A DNA stretch of 64,000 nucleotides from Halobacillus sp. A1 (GCF_024189295.1 NZ_JAIZEN010000001.1:434001-498000), one strand, 5' to 3'; numbered from the stretch's first letter, positions 26,160 to 35,577 are shown. Program-made: numbers and translations. The notes: generated from the letters alone by a model not told the origin.

Positions 26160-27002
26160 ATGATTAAACAAACAATTGCTTTTCTAGGTGCAGGATCAAT
26201 GGCAGAAGCTATGATTTCCGGAATGGTTGAATCGGGAAGTATTCCTGCCCATCAAATCATTGTTACAAATAGAAGTAATCAAGATCGATTAAATGAAATT
26301 CAAAGTAAGTACGGTGTGCGTACTGTTTTGAAAGATGACTTAAATTATAGTGAAGTAGATCAATTCATTTTGGCTATGAAACCTAAAGATATAGATGCTG
26401 TTCTTGAAGACTTGAGATATAGAATTGATTCTGATCAAGTACTCGTTTCCGTGCTTGCTGGAATCTCCACTTCTTATATGGAAGACCGTCTGAATGATGG
26501 TCAGCAGGTCATCCGCGTAATGCCAAACACATCAAGCATGCTTAGAGAATCAGCTACAGCAGTCTGCCCAGGGCACTACACGGGTATGGACAACGTTATG
26601 GTAGCTAAAGAATTAATGAAAGCAATCGGTGAGGTATTTTTAATCGATGAAGATAAAATGGACGTTTTCACAGGTATTGCGGGAAGCGGACCAGCGTATT
26701 TCTACTACCTTATGGAGCATATCGAAGAAACTGGTAACGCAGAAGGAATGGATCGCGAAACGTTACGTGAAATTGGAGCTCAGACCCTTCTAGGAGCAGC
26801 AAAAATGATGCTCGAACGTGATGAGAGTCCATCTGAACTACGACAAAATGTAACATCACCAAACGGAACCACAGCGGCGGGCCTTGAAGCTCTTCATCAG
26901 TCCGGTGGAGGAGAAGCAATCTCTGAAGCGATCAAAGGAGCAGCAAGCCGTTCGAAGGAAATGAGCAAAGAACTCGAAGGAATGCTCGTCGGATCTAAAT
27001 AA
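26160..27002 (+). CDS. proH: Pyrroline-5-carboxylate reductase (ProH type)
   Basis: A 280-residue NADPH-dependent enzyme making proline from pyrroline-5-carboxylate. The dinucleotide motif is FLGAGSMAEAMISG at the N terminus; IRVMPNTSSMLRESATAVCP and the C-terminal NVTSPNGTTAAGLEAL are family signatures. GGGAGAG precedes the ATG. It is first in a proH-proJ-proA operon, the arrangement known for salt-induced proline synthesis in Halobacillus halophilus and B. subtilis proHJ. It catalyses the last step of that pathway. Confidence 0.95.
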   Translation: MIKQTIAFLGAGSMAEAMISGMVESGSIPAHQIIVTNRSNQDRLNEIQSKYGVRTVLKDDLNYSEVDQFILAMKPKDIDAVLEDLRYRIDSDQVLVSVLAGISTSYMEDRLNDGQQVIRVMPNTSSMLRESATAVCPGHYTGMDNVMVAKELMKAIGEVFLIDEDKMDVFTGIAGSGPAYFYYLMEHIEETGNAEGMDRETLREIGAQTLLGAAKMMLERDESPSELRQNVTSPNGTTAAGLEALHQSGGGEAISEAIKGAASRSKEMSKELEGMLVGSK

Positions 27003-27060
27003 TATGACGATACCATCTAAACGCAGTAATAGACTAAACAGAGAAAATAGGAGTGATATA

Positions 27061-28194
27061 TTGGTTAACGACACGAACAAGAAACGTGTAGTTATTAAAA
27101 TTGGCAGTAGTTCATTAACAAGTCTTCACGGAGAAATCAGTCGACGAAAGCTAGAGAAATTAGTAGATGAGGTTGTGCGTCTAAAGGACGACGGGCATGA
27201 AGTGTTACTCGTATCTTCTGGTGCAGTAGCAGCTGGTTATCGCAAGCTGGGTTGTCTGACGCGTCCGGATTCTTTACCGGAAAAACAAGCCGCTGCCTCA
27301 GTCGGCCAAGGATTGCTCATCGAATCCTACTCTGACTTATTCTTATCCCATGGGTATATGGGTTCTCAAATACTAATTACCAGAAGCGACTTTTCTGATG
27401 AAGATCGTTACAACAATGCTCGAAATACAATCAATGTCCTGCTTGAGCGTGGCATTATTCCAATAGTGAACGAAAATGACACGATAACCATTGATCGTTT
27501 AAAATTTGGAGATAATGACACACTATCCGCAAAAGTCGCTGGTCTCGTTGATGCCGATGAACTTATCATTCTTTCAGATATTGATGGGCTTTATGACGCA
27601 GATCCTAGAAAAAACAGCGATGCTAAGCTTCTCGATAAAGTCCACGAAATTACTCCAGAAATTGAAGCAGCCGCTGGAGATCCAGGCAGCGCTGTAGGTA
27701 CAGGAGGAATGAAGTCAAAAATCGATGCATTCAAAATTGCTATGGCTTCAGGAATCTCATCCTTCTTAGGAAAAGCAGGTACCGATAATATCGTATATGA
27801 TGCAGTTTATCGTAATGCCGTCGGTACTTATTTTGAACCGACGAAAGAAACCGAGAACTTGAATGCGAAGAAACAATGGATCGCGTTCAATTCTGGTCCA
27901 GAAGGTGAAGTCACTATCGATCATAGTGCCCGTCAAACGATCGTTGATATGAAAGAAGGGCTGCATCCGGTCAACGTCCATCACGTCAATGGCCGTTTTA
28001 GAAAAGGAGCTGTCGTTCGTATCCATGATTTAGATGGAGAAGAGGTAGGTTTAGGTGTAGTGAATTACTCTTCTAAACAGTTGGAGAAAATGATCGGGTT
28101 GACTGACCCGGAACTTGAATCATATGAACTTGCTGCAATTGAAAGTAAAGATTTAGTATGCCACTTAGAAGTGAAACTGCCGGTAGGCGTGTAA
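27061..28194 (+). CDS. proJ: Glutamate 5-kinase (ProJ type)
   Basis: A 377-residue kinase phosphorylating glutamate at the gamma carboxyl. An amino-acid kinase domain (VVIKIGSSSLTS, LLVSSGAVAAGY, GTGGMKSKIDAFKIA) is followed by a C-terminal PUA domain from about residue 280. TTG 27061 lies 6 bases after ATAGGAGTG; the in-frame ATG at 27004, only 1 base after proH, lacks a site. First step of proline synthesis in this operon. Feedback behaviour cannot be read from the sequence. Confidence 0.94.
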   Translation: MVNDTNKKRVVIKIGSSSLTSLHGEISRRKLEKLVDEVVRLKDDGHEVLLVSSGAVAAGYRKLGCLTRPDSLPEKQAAASVGQGLLIESYSDLFLSHGYMGSQILITRSDFSDEDRYNNARNTINVLLERGIIPIVNENDTITIDRLKFGDNDTLSAKVAGLVDADELIILSDIDGLYDADPRKNSDAKLLDKVHEITPEIEAAAGDPGSAVGTGGMKSKIDAFKIAMASGISSFLGKAGTDNIVYDAVYRNAVGTYFEPTKETENLNAKKQWIAFNSGPEGEVTIDHSARQTIVDMKEGLHPVNVHHVNGRFRKGAVVRIHDLDGEEVGLGVVNYSSKQLEKMIGLTDPELESYELAAIESKDLVCHLEVKLPVGV

Positions 28195-28295
28195 GAGTTA
28201 AAATGAAGGAGCCAGTTACGTACTGGATCGCCTTCCTGTTCTAAAGTTTTTATACCCCCACTAAAGTGGGTTTCAAATTTTCAAGGAGGTCTTGG

Positions 28296-29558
28296 ATGAC
28301 ACTAACAAAAGGCAATGTGAACGTTGAGGAACAAGCGATAGAAGCTAAAAAAGCTTCAAAAAAACTGATGGTGCTTTCTGAAAAAGAGAAAAATGAAGCA
28401 CTGAACCATTTAGCAGACGTACTAGAGAGAGAATACGAAACCATTTTACAGGCGAACGAGAAAGATTTGGAGAACGGAAAAGAAAAAGGATATTCTGAGG
28501 CTTTCATGGATCGATTATCCCTATCCAAAGAACGTGTTGCGGACTTTGCCAATGGTTTACGTGAAGTAGCTAAGCTTGAAGATCCAACAGGAAACATTCT
28601 TACAGACTGGACGTTAGACAATGGCCTGCAAGTTGAAAAGGTGACCGTACCACTTGGTGTGATCGGTATGATTTATGAAGCTCGTCCTAATGTCACGGTA
28701 GACGCGACGGGCCTTGCTTTGAAATCAGGAAATGCGATCGTATTAAAAGGCGGATCTTCTGCGATCAACTCCAATGCGGCGATCGTAGACGTGATCCACA
28801 AAGGATTAGCTGAAACGAAGATCCCTAAAGAAGCGGTACAGTTTATCGCAAGCACTGACCGTGCAGCTACGAACGAATTATTCACAATGAAAGAACACAT
28901 CGACGTTCTTATTCCGCGTGGTGGAGGCAAGCTGATTCAAGCAGTTGTTGAAAATGCCACAGTTCCAGTTCTTGAGACTGGAGTAGGGAACTGCCATATC
29001 TATGTTGATAAAGAAGCCGACGCTACAAAAGCAATCAATATTCTAGTGAACGCAAAAACAGACCGTCCGGCAGTATGTAATGCAGCCGAGACACTGATCG
29101 TTCATGAAGAATGGCTTGAGAAAAACAGTGAGGCTTTGATTGAAGCTCTGCAGCGCAATAACGTGAATGTTCATGGTGATGAAAAAGCTGTAAGCGTCAT
29201 TCCAGGAGCTGTTCCTGCCGGTCATGAAGACTGGGCCAATGAATACTTGAGCACAGACATCGCTGTTAAGACCGTGAGTGATGTCAACGAAGCGATCGGC
29301 CATATTGAAACGTATGGTACAAAGCACTCTGAAGCGATCGTTACCGAAAATGATGAAACTGCTAAGTTATTTTTAAGTCTTGTAGATGCTGCGGCTATTT
29401 ACCATAATGCATCTACCCGCTTCACAGATGGCGGAGCGCTAGGCTTCGGAGCGGAAATCGGTATTTCCACACAGAAGCTTCATGCACGTGGACCTATGGG
29501 TCTGCCAGCGTTGACTACGGTTAAGTTCTTAATGAAGGGTAACGGTCAAATTCGATAA
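28296..29558 (+). CDS. proA: Gamma-glutamyl phosphate reductase
   Basis: A 420-residue NADPH-dependent reductase of the ALDH superfamily, giving glutamate semialdehyde. Visible motifs are PLGVIGMIYEARPNVTVDA, IPRGGGKLIQAVVE and the catalytic Cys in LETGVGNCHIYVDK. CAAGGAGG precedes the ATG by 8 bases. A 101-base gap after proJ holds a small CCCAC-TAAA-GTGGG hairpin (28257-28270), possibly a processing or stabilising element. Third gene of the osmoadaptive proline operon. Confidence 0.96.
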   Translation: MTLTKGNVNVEEQAIEAKKASKKLMVLSEKEKNEALNHLADVLEREYETILQANEKDLENGKEKGYSEAFMDRLSLSKERVADFANGLREVAKLEDPTGNILTDWTLDNGLQVEKVTVPLGVIGMIYEARPNVTVDATGLALKSGNAIVLKGGSSAINSNAAIVDVIHKGLAETKIPKEAVQFIASTDRAATNELFTMKEHIDVLIPRGGGKLIQAVVENATVPVLETGVGNCHIYVDKEADATKAINILVNAKTDRPAVCNAAETLIVHEEWLEKNSEALIEALQRNNVNVHGDEKAVSVIPGAVPAGHEDWANEYLSTDIAVKTVSDVNEAIGHIETYGTKHSEAIVTENDETAKLFLSLVDAAAIYHNASTRFTDGGALGFGAEIGISTQKLHARGPMGLPALTTVKFLMKGNGQIR

Positions 29559-29572
29559 AAACACTTTGACTT

Positions 29573-29607
29573 AAAGGAAGGGAAGCTTATTGCTTTCCTT
29601 CCTTTTT
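29573..29607 (+). terminator. Rho-independent terminator of proHJA
   Basis: AAAGGAAGGGAAGC and GCTTTCCTTCCTTTTT form the stem around TTATT. Confidence 0.9.
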
Positions 29608-29610
29608 AGT

Positions 29611-29820
29611 GTGCATGAGTGGAGAAGATTCCGCCTGATTAAAGAAGATATCTGGGCAAAGCAGGTATCTGATTCAGACTGGCAATTTTCTAAGTTGTAT
29701 AAATTTTCTCCTTATCTTTACAACATCCTTATTTTAGGATATGTTGTTAGAATCTTAGTCTTAAAAGCTATGCTAAATGTCGTGGTTAGCCCCTATCTCT
29801 TCATAAATTACCGAAACTGA
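29611..29820 (+). CDS. Doubtful small ORF
   Basis: A 69-residue frame from GTG 29611 (VHEWRRFRLIKEDIWAK at the N terminus, then one hydrophobic stretch YNILILGYVVRILVL). No ribosome binding site is visible and it starts 3 bases after the proA terminator. It could be a remnant or chance frame; kept only because its composition is protein-like. Confidence 0.25.
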   Translation: MHEWRRFRLIKEDIWAKQVSDSDWQFSKLYKFSPYLYNILILGYVVRILVLKAMLNVVVSPYLFINYRN

Positions 29821-29880
29821 GTATTCAAGAAAAGAGAGTTTACATGAACAATACTGAAACTTTAAAAAAGGGGGGAGATT

Positions 29881-30633
29881 ATGAGACAAAAAGAAGCGGT
29901 TAAGGCAATTACTGAAAGCTTGAAGAAGGACCCGCTGGTAAAAGCTGTGTTTTTAAAAGGGTCGATGGGGCGTGGGGAAGAGGATGAGCACTCAGATGTG
30001 GATCTGTATGCTTTAGTAGATGATGAATCCTCTTTTCTGAAGAATAGAGAACATCATCTCAAGGAATATAAAGAAATCCTCTTTTATGATGACATCTTTA
30101 TTATTGCCCCGCAGATCATAGCGGTCTATGAGGATTTGCTGCATGTTGACTTATTTACAGTGACGGAAGAGACACTGATTCATAAGGATTACTTAAAAGT
30201 GCTGTACGATCCTGAAAACCGGATGGAAAAAGGGGAGCAGCATTTAAGGCTCAGTGAGCAGGAATTTCTCGATGCAGTTGATGATGCCGCTTTTTTCCTG
30301 CTGCAGTATAAGAAGTCTGCGGGACGGGGTAATGATTTATGGTCGGTAAAAGTATTAAATGATGTGGCTGAAAATACGGCGAGAATATTGTTACATAAAT
30401 ATTGTCCAAAGAGGGCTCAGCTTGGACTGAAGACAATTGAACGATCATTATCAGAAGAAAATAAGAAGGAACTGAAGGAAATATATGAAGAACTGACGAT
30501 TTCTCGTCATTCTTTTTCGGCGCAGAAAATCGCTCAGCTGTTAGACAGTGAATTTGATTGGATCGTGCAACGACTCCCCCGAGCTAATTTTACGGAGGCC
30601 TTCTTAAGGAGAATGATTGATGAAACGAAATAA
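29881..30633 (+). CDS. Nucleotidyltransferase-domain protein (aminoglycoside-modifying-enzyme-like fold)
   Basis: A 250-residue Pol-beta-superfamily nucleotidyltransferase. The catalytic motif is LKGSMGRGEEDEHSDVDLYA near residues 24-43 (GS, then DxD), followed by a helical C-terminal half. Such proteins adenylylate aminoglycosides, lincosamides or unknown small molecules; no resistance can be claimed. AAAAAGGGGGGAG precedes the ATG. Monocistronic. Confidence 0.82.
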   Translation: MRQKEAVKAITESLKKDPLVKAVFLKGSMGRGEEDEHSDVDLYALVDDESSFLKNREHHLKEYKEILFYDDIFIIAPQIIAVYEDLLHVDLFTVTEETLIHKDYLKVLYDPENRMEKGEQHLRLSEQEFLDAVDDAAFFLLQYKKSAGRGNDLWSVKVLNDVAENTARILLHKYCPKRAQLGLKTIERSLSEENKKELKEIYEELTISRHSFSAQKIAQLLDSEFDWIVQRLPRANFTEAFLRRMIDETK

Positions 30634-30793
30634 AATAAGGAACATTGAAAACCTTCCTGAGAACACCGCTATCTATCAAGATAACTGAGCGTACAGTCAC
30701 GACACTCGAGCGAATAGTAAACAAGTGAAGCAAAGATCAGTTGATTTATAGTGTAGTATGCTAGAATAGACCTTGAACTGTAAGGAGGATGGA

Positions 30794-31090
30794 ATGTTGA
30801 ATCATAAACCTTTACATCGTTTTCGTATGGCGGGTTTTGCAGAGGGACTATCGCTGCTGATCCTAGTCTTGATTGCGATGCCTTTAAAATATATTGCTGG
30901 AATTCCGGAAGTAGTGAGTGTAGTCGGTGCTCTGCATGGTTTCTTTTTTATTGCTTATGCTCTTATAGCGCTGTACACGACATACAAGGTCCGCTGGTCG
31001 TTTCAGTGGCTGGCCAGTGCGTTTGTCGTAGCATTTATCCCGTTCGGGAATTTCTGGCTGGATCACCGAATTAAACAATCGTTTTATTAA
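30794..31090 (+). CDS. DUF3817 membrane protein
   Basis: A 98-residue DUF3817 protein with three hydrophobic helices. Family residues include FRMAGFAEGLSLLILV with the conserved Glu, GALHGFFFIAYALIALY with the His, and the C-terminal PFGNFWLDHRI. ATG 30794 follows AAGGAGGATGGA. Function unknown; the family is common next to respiratory or transport genes in Bacillaceae, but here it stands alone. Confidence 0.85.
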   Translation: MLNHKPLHRFRMAGFAEGLSLLILVLIAMPLKYIAGIPEVVSVVGALHGFFFIAYALIALYTTYKVRWSFQWLASAFVVAFIPFGNFWLDHRIKQSFY

Positions 31091-31133
31091 AAAATCGCCG
31101 TTTTTCTCATTATGAGAAAAACGGCGATTTTTC
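31089..31133. terminator. Strong bidirectional terminator
   Basis: AAAAATCGCCGTTTTTCTC is the exact reverse complement of the 3' arm GAGAAAAACGGCGATTTTT, with loop ATTAT. It serves the DUF3817 gene and the convergent oxidoreductase gene. Confidence 0.97.
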
Positions 31134-31135
31134 AT

Positions 31136-32236
31136 TTATTCTTTAACGGGTATCCAGTTTGGTACACTCATAATCTTCGTCCACATAGGTTCAGGGATGA
31201 CGACTTCGTCTTTTTTATCAGGATCCATCTTAGTACGTACAGGTTCGCCTGTTTCAGCTTTTTGCACCCAATCAGGATCGATGAGCAGTTCCCTGCCTAA
31301 TGAGACGAGGGGCACGGTTTCTAAAGATTGTTGTACATCTTCTAAAGAGTAAAGGGAGCCTACGCCCATGACTGGAACTTTATGGCCTATTCTTTCTGTT
31401 ATGAGTTCTATGACGGAATTATCGTCATTTTCATTTCTTATAGACGATTGAGAAAACTGCATGAGAGATACATGAACGTAATCTAATCCTTGTTCAGATA
31501 AAACGTCGACAAACTGCATGGTATCTTCTAGAGTAATTCCAGGCTCTTCTCTTTCTTCAGGGGATAGTCGGTATCCTATAATGAAATGACCATTCGCGTG
31601 AGTATTTACCGCGTTTTTTACAGATTCAACAACCGCGAGTGGAAAATTCATGCGATCGCGTACATTGCCTCCCCATTGATCTGTACGACGGTTGGAATGA
31701 GGAGAAAAGAATTGCTGAAGAAGGTAGGTGTTTGCCCCATGGATTTCTACACCATCAAAGCCTGCTTCGATCGCACGACGTGCAGCCTCACCAAAATCGA
31801 TAACGGTTTGCTGAATCTCTGCAGACGTCATCTCCCGCGGTGTCGGGGCACCTTCGCGTTCAGCTGGGACCGCACTTGCGCTCACCGTTTCTTCGTCAGG
31901 AACTAAGTGAGGCGGGCACATACGTCCACCATGGTAAATTTGTAAAATGGCTTTCGAACCCTTCTCGTGAATACTGGCTGCTAATTTCCTCAGGCCGGGA
32001 ATAAGCTCATCACGGTCGACTCCGATTTCACCATCGAACCCTTTGCCCTGTGCGTTTACATTAGCGCATGCCGTAATCACGGCACCTACTCCACCAGCAC
32101 GCCGTGCATAATAGTCAAGTTCCTTAAGAGAAACTGTGCCGTCATCGTTTGATAGAAAATTTGTCATAGGGGCCATCAGGATACGATTTTTCAATTCTGA
32201 TCCCGAAGGTAATGTATATGGATCAAATATATTCAT
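31136..32236 (-). CDS. NADH:flavin oxidoreductase, old yellow enzyme family (YqiG-like)
   Basis: A 366-residue FMN-dependent TIM-barrel ene-reductase. The proton-relay/anion-binding pair is in VEIHGANTYLLQQFFSP (His and Asn), with the phosphate-binding end in LVSLGRELLIDPDW. The N-terminal ILMAPMTNFLS is typical. It reduces alpha,beta-unsaturated carbonyls; the physiological substrate is unknown. The second ATG (32236) is 8 bases after AAGGAGG; the first (32242) is too close. Confidence 0.92.
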   Translation of the reverse strand: MNIFDPYTLPSGSELKNRILMAPMTNFLSNDDGTVSLKELDYYARRAGGVGAVITACANVNAQGKGFDGEIGVDRDELIPGLRKLAASIHEKGSKAILQIYHGGRMCPPHLVPDEETVSASAVPAEREGAPTPREMTSAEIQQTVIDFGEAARRAIEAGFDGVEIHGANTYLLQQFFSPHSNRRTDQWGGNVRDRMNFPLAVVESVKNAVNTHANGHFIIGYRLSPEEREEPGITLEDTMQFVDVLSEQGLDYVHVSLMQFSQSSIRNENDDNSVIELITERIGHKVPVMGVGSLYSLEDVQQSLETVPLVSLGRELLIDPDWVQKAETGEPVRTKMDPDKKDEVVIPEPMWTKIMSVPNWIPVKE

Positions 32237-32391
32237 TGCCATTCCTCCTTCATCATTGAGAACAAGAATAGTCTATCATTTGCTTGCGACGCTGTCTTTA
32301 AAATTGCTTGTCCCTACTATTTATAAAGGCAGCCAGAATTGTTGTAGCATCGGCGTTCAAAATTATTCTTATATAATTTTTAAGGATTTTC

Positions 32392-32427
32392 AGATAATAA
32401 TTATTTAAAAATAGTTTTAATTATAAT
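32392..32427 (+). promoter_or_regulatory. Fur/PerR-type operator at the catalase promoter
   Basis: AGATAATAATTATTT (32392-32406) has the perfect ATAATnATTAT core shared by PerR and Fur boxes. A TATAAT at 32422-32427 is the likely -10, which puts the box over the -35 position, as expected for a repressor. PerR is favoured by the downstream catalase; the flanking G fits Fur slightly better. Confidence 0.6.
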
Positions 32428-32516
32428 TTACAAGGGTATTTCATATACAAAGCCCATAGTAGCCATCTGACTATTGATGGGGAATACTATTTTAATTTTA
32501 TGAAAGAGAGGGTATT

Positions 32517-33992
32517 ATGTCTGAAAAAAATAATAAAAAACGTATGACGACCAACCAAGGTGTACCTATTTCTGATAATCAAAATTCAAGAACAGCAGGA
32601 AGAAACGGCCCGATACTTATCGAAGACTATCAAATGATTGAAAAAATTGCTCACTTTGACCGTGAACGCATACCTGAACGAGTAGTGCATGCGCGCGGAG
32701 CAGGAGCCCATGGGGTCTTTGTCACGAAAAACAGTATGAAAAAATATACAACAGCAGATTTTCTACAGGAAGAAGGAAAAGAAACTCCGTTATTTACTCG
32801 CTTCTCAACCGTGATTCATGGGAAACATTCACCTGAAACGGCTCGAGATCCGCGCGGCTTCTCCGTTAAGTTCTATACAGATGAAGGAAACTATGACTTT
32901 GTAGGAAATACTCTACCCGTATTCTTTATTCGTGATTCCATCAAGTTTCCCGATGTGATCCATTCACTGAAGCCTGATCCAATAACGAACGTTCAGGATC
33001 CAGCTCGTTACTGGGACTTCATGTCGCTGTCTCCAGAGACAACGAATATGATGCTTCACCTATTCACCGACGAAGGAATCCCTGCAACGTACCGTAATAT
33101 GCGTGGGTCAAGTGTACACGCGTTCAAATGGTACAATGCTGAAGGAGAAACGTTTTATGTGAAGTTGCGCTGGCAGCCGAAAGAGGGTATAAAGAACTTG
33201 ACTCCTGATGCAGCTCAGGAAGTTCAAGGAAAAGATTTCAACCATGCTACAGTAGATCTTTATAATGCTATTGAAGATGGGAACTATCCGGAGTGGGATC
33301 TTTATGTTCAAGTCCTGCACCCGGATGAATTGAATGATTTTGATTTTAACCCATTGGATGCAACTAAAGATTGGCCGGAAGAGGTCATTCCTTGGGAACA
33401 TGTAGGAACTATGACGTTAAACAAAAACGTAGATAATTTCTTCGAAGAAACGGAACAGGTCGGTTTCAACCCTGGTGTTCTTGTCCCGGGAATGCTGCCT
33501 TCTGAAGACCAGCTCCTTCAGGGACGCCTATTCTCTTATTCGGACACTCAGCGACACCGTGTAGGACCGAACTATCAGCAGCTGCCGATTAACCGTCCAA
33601 AAGTTGAAGTGAATAATCATCAGCAGGATGGATTCATGGGACGCGACAGCGGGGTTCGCCATACGAATTATGAACCGAATAGTCAAGATGGAGAACCCGC
33701 TCCAGTGGAAGGATATGAAGAGCCGCCACAGCCAATCAATGGTACAGCTGGACGCGAAATCATCGATAAACCGAATTACTTTGGTCAAGCCGGTCGTATT
33801 TATAGAAGCTATGACCAACAGACGAAAGAAGCGCTTATCCGTAATGTCATGATGGATTTCGATCAAATTGAAGACCGTAACATCGTAGGTCGTCAAATCG
33901 CCAACTTCTATCAGGCAGATGAAGAGCTAGGGAAAACTCTAGCTGATAAATCTAATATTAATCTGGATCAATTTGTAGGAAATACTGTGTGA
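32517..33992 (+). CDS. katA: Heme catalase (clade 3 type)
   Basis: A 491-residue monofunctional catalase, typical small-subunit length. The active-site region is ERVVHARGAGAHGVF with the distal His, FSTVIHGKHSPETARDPRGF follows, and the proximal Tyr is in RLFSYSDTQRHRVGPNYQQL. It decomposes hydrogen peroxide in the cytoplasm. AAGAGAGGG precedes the ATG. The upstream Fur/PerR-like box suggests peroxide or metal control. Confidence 0.96.
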   Translation: MSEKNNKKRMTTNQGVPISDNQNSRTAGRNGPILIEDYQMIEKIAHFDRERIPERVVHARGAGAHGVFVTKNSMKKYTTADFLQEEGKETPLFTRFSTVIHGKHSPETARDPRGFSVKFYTDEGNYDFVGNTLPVFFIRDSIKFPDVIHSLKPDPITNVQDPARYWDFMSLSPETTNMMLHLFTDEGIPATYRNMRGSSVHAFKWYNAEGETFYVKLRWQPKEGIKNLTPDAAQEVQGKDFNHATVDLYNAIEDGNYPEWDLYVQVLHPDELNDFDFNPLDATKDWPEEVIPWEHVGTMTLNKNVDNFFEETEQVGFNPGVLVPGMLPSEDQLLQGRLFSYSDTQRHRVGPNYQQLPINRPKVEVNNHQQDGFMGRDSGVRHTNYEPNSQDGEPAPVEGYEEPPQPINGTAGREIIDKPNYFGQAGRIYRSYDQQTKEALIRNVMMDFDQIEDRNIVGRQIANFYQADEELGKTLADKSNINLDQFVGNTV

Positions 33993-34004
33993 TCCATGCT
34001 TAGA

Positions 34005-34040
34005 AAAGCTTTACCTTCCTTTTGAAGGTAAGGCTTTTTC
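34005..34040 (+). terminator. Rho-independent terminator of katA
   Basis: AAAGCTTTACCTTC pairs with GAAGGTAAGGCTTT, then TTTC. Confidence 0.88.
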
Positions 34041-34158
34041 TTTTGATGGAAGACTATATTAAATATATGTTGATATTTATTTAGTCTTCCTTAGCTTAAA
34101 GTCAAAGTTTCGGGATCTGCTCAGGTTGAAAATTTTACTCCATACGATGACATTTATG

Positions 34159-34263
34159 GGGAGAGAACAGGTGACCAGACTGAACGATCTGTTAGGGAAG
34201 AGACACGAACTGTTAATTATGACGTTAGGGAAAAGTGAAAATATGAGAAAGTTAAATGAATAA
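34159..34263 (+). CDS. Doubtful small ORF in the katA-operon spacer
   Basis: A 34-residue frame (MGREQVTRLNDLLGKRHELL at the start, ending KLNE). The frame is open back to 34099. There is no clear ribosome binding site before ATG 34159; GTG 34174 would have GGGGAGAG close by. It vaguely recalls short basic Fur-regulated peptides but I cannot assign it. Apart from this the 34042-34278 spacer shows nothing. Confidence 0.2.
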   Translation, partial: GREQVTRLNDLLGKRHELLIMTLGKSENMRKLNE

Positions 34264-34278
34264 CCATTCACTAAACGC

Positions 34279-34307
34279 TTGAATTTTCAGAATTATCCAT
34301 TTAGAAT
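34279..34307 (+). promoter_or_regulatory. SigA promoter of the acyl-CoA operon
   Basis: TTGAAT (34279-34284), 17-base spacer, TAGAAT (34302-34307). Predicted start near 34314. Confidence 0.75.
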
Positions 34308-34315
34308 AGAAAGTA

Positions 34316-34335
34316 CATACTAACCGTTTGGTATG
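34316..34335. promoter_or_regulatory. Palindromic TetR-type operator at the transcription start
   Basis: CATACTAACCGTTTGGTATG reads nearly the same on both strands (half-site CATACYAAMC), the pattern of TetR-family operators. It covers the predicted transcription start of the operon, which itself encodes a TetR regulator at 36355. An overlapping ACCGTT-N9-AACGGT dyad spans 34323-34343. Confidence 0.7.
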
Positions 34336-34362
34336 TTAACGGTAGAATAGGAGTGAAGGCAA

Positions 34363-35577
34363 ATGAATTTCGATTATTCCGAGAAAGTGAAGACATATCA
34401 GCAGAAGCTATATGATTTTATGGAAGAGTATATTTACCCGAATGAGATTGTATACGAAGAACAATTAAATGCCCAGGAATCAAGGTGGGCTGGTGTCCCG
34501 CCTATTTTAGAAGAACTGAAAGAAAAAGCAAACAAAGAAGGACTTTGGAACTTGTTTCTGCCTGATGATACATATGGAGCTGGGCTGACGAATAGCGAGT
34601 ATGCGCCATTATGCGAAATTATGGGACGTTCACTGCTGGCTCCGGAGGTGTTTAACTGTAACGCACCAGATACAGGAAATATGGAAGTTCTTACACGCTA
34701 TGGAACAGATGAACAAAAAGAAAGATGGCTGCAACCTCTCCTCAAAGGAGAAATCCGCTCGTGTTTTTCTATGACTGAACCAGACGTAGCGTCATCTGAT
34801 GCGACCAATGTGGAAGCTAGAATTGAGCGCGATGGTGATGAATACGTCATAAATGGCCGGAAATGGTGGTCTTCAGGTGCAGGTGATCCAAGATGTGAGA
34901 TTGCTATTTTTATGGGGAAGACGGATCCGGAAGCTGCAAGGCACGAGCAGCAATCTATGATTCTTGTCCCATTAGATACAGCAGGTGTTTCAATAAAAAG
35001 GATGCTGCCGGTATTTGGTTATGACCACGCTCCCCACGGACACGGGGAAATTGATTTTGAGAACGTAAGAGTTCCTGCATCTAATATTCTATTAGGAGAA
35101 GGAAAAGGTTTTGCCATCGCTCAAGGCAGACTCGGACCAGGACGAATTCACCACTGTATGCGTCTGATAGGTGCTGCGGAAAGAGCGCTTGAAGAATTAT
35201 GTAAGCGTGTTCAAAGCAGGGTAGCTTTTCATAAGCCACTGGCAGAACAAGGAGTTGTCCGGGAGTGGATTGCGGACTCTCGCATTGAACTTGAGCAAGC
35301 GAGACTGCTTACACTGAAAGCAGCTTATATGATGGATACGGTAGGAAATAAGGCTGCCAAATCAGAAATAGCCATGATTAAAGTAGTAGCACCGAGTATG
35401 GCACTCAGGGTGATTGATCGAGCCATTCAGGCTCATGGAGCAGCGGGTGTCAGCGATGATTTCACGTTGGCTGCCCAATGGGCGAATTCAAGAACACTAC
35501 GTTTAGCTGATGGTCCTGATGAAGTTCATAGAAGACAGATAGCTAAACTCGAATTGGCTAAGTATAAGGAGGAATAG
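34363..35577 (+). CDS. Acyl-CoA dehydrogenase, ACAD10/ACAD11 type
   Basis: A 404-residue flavoprotein. FAD/substrate motifs are [17 protein letters not shown] and [17 protein letters not shown]; the C-terminal block AESRIELE-like region ([18 protein letters not shown]), [18 protein letters not shown] and [12 protein letters not shown] closely follow human ACAD11. From established work, this subgroup acts with an APH-like kinase on 4-hydroxyacyl-CoA, eliminating phosphate from a 4-phosphoryl intermediate. The kinase is encoded as a separate protein at 38264. First gene of the operon; GGAGTGAAGG precedes the ATG. Confidence 0.92.
   Translation: MNFDYSEKVKTYQQKLYDFMEEYIYPNEIVYEEQLNAQESRWAGVPPILEELKEKANKEGLWNLFLPDDTYGAGLTNSEYAPLCEIMGRSLLAPEVFNCNAPDTGNMEVLTRYGTDEQKERWLQPLLKGEIRSCFSMTEPDVASSDATNVEARIERDGDEYVINGRKWWSSGAGDPRCEIAIFMGKTDPEAARHEQQSMILVPLDTAGVSIKRMLPVFGYDHAPHGHGEIDFENVRVPASNILLGEGKGFAIAQGRLGPGRIHHCMRLIGAAERALEELCKRVQSRVAFHKPLAEQGVVREWIADSRIELEQARLLTLKAAYMMDTVGNKAAKSEIAMIKVVAPSMALRVIDRAIQAHGAAGVSDDFTLAAQWANSRTLRLADGPDEVHRRQIAKLELAKYKEE

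Noticed and set aside
29881-30633. Nucleotidyltransferase as a named antibiotic-resistance gene
   Set aside because: Only the catalytic fold can be seen; substrate-binding residues cannot be matched to a known resistance enzyme by eye.
34077-34271. 64-codon minus-strand frame in the katA-operon spacer
   Set aside because: Unusual composition for this genome and no binding site.
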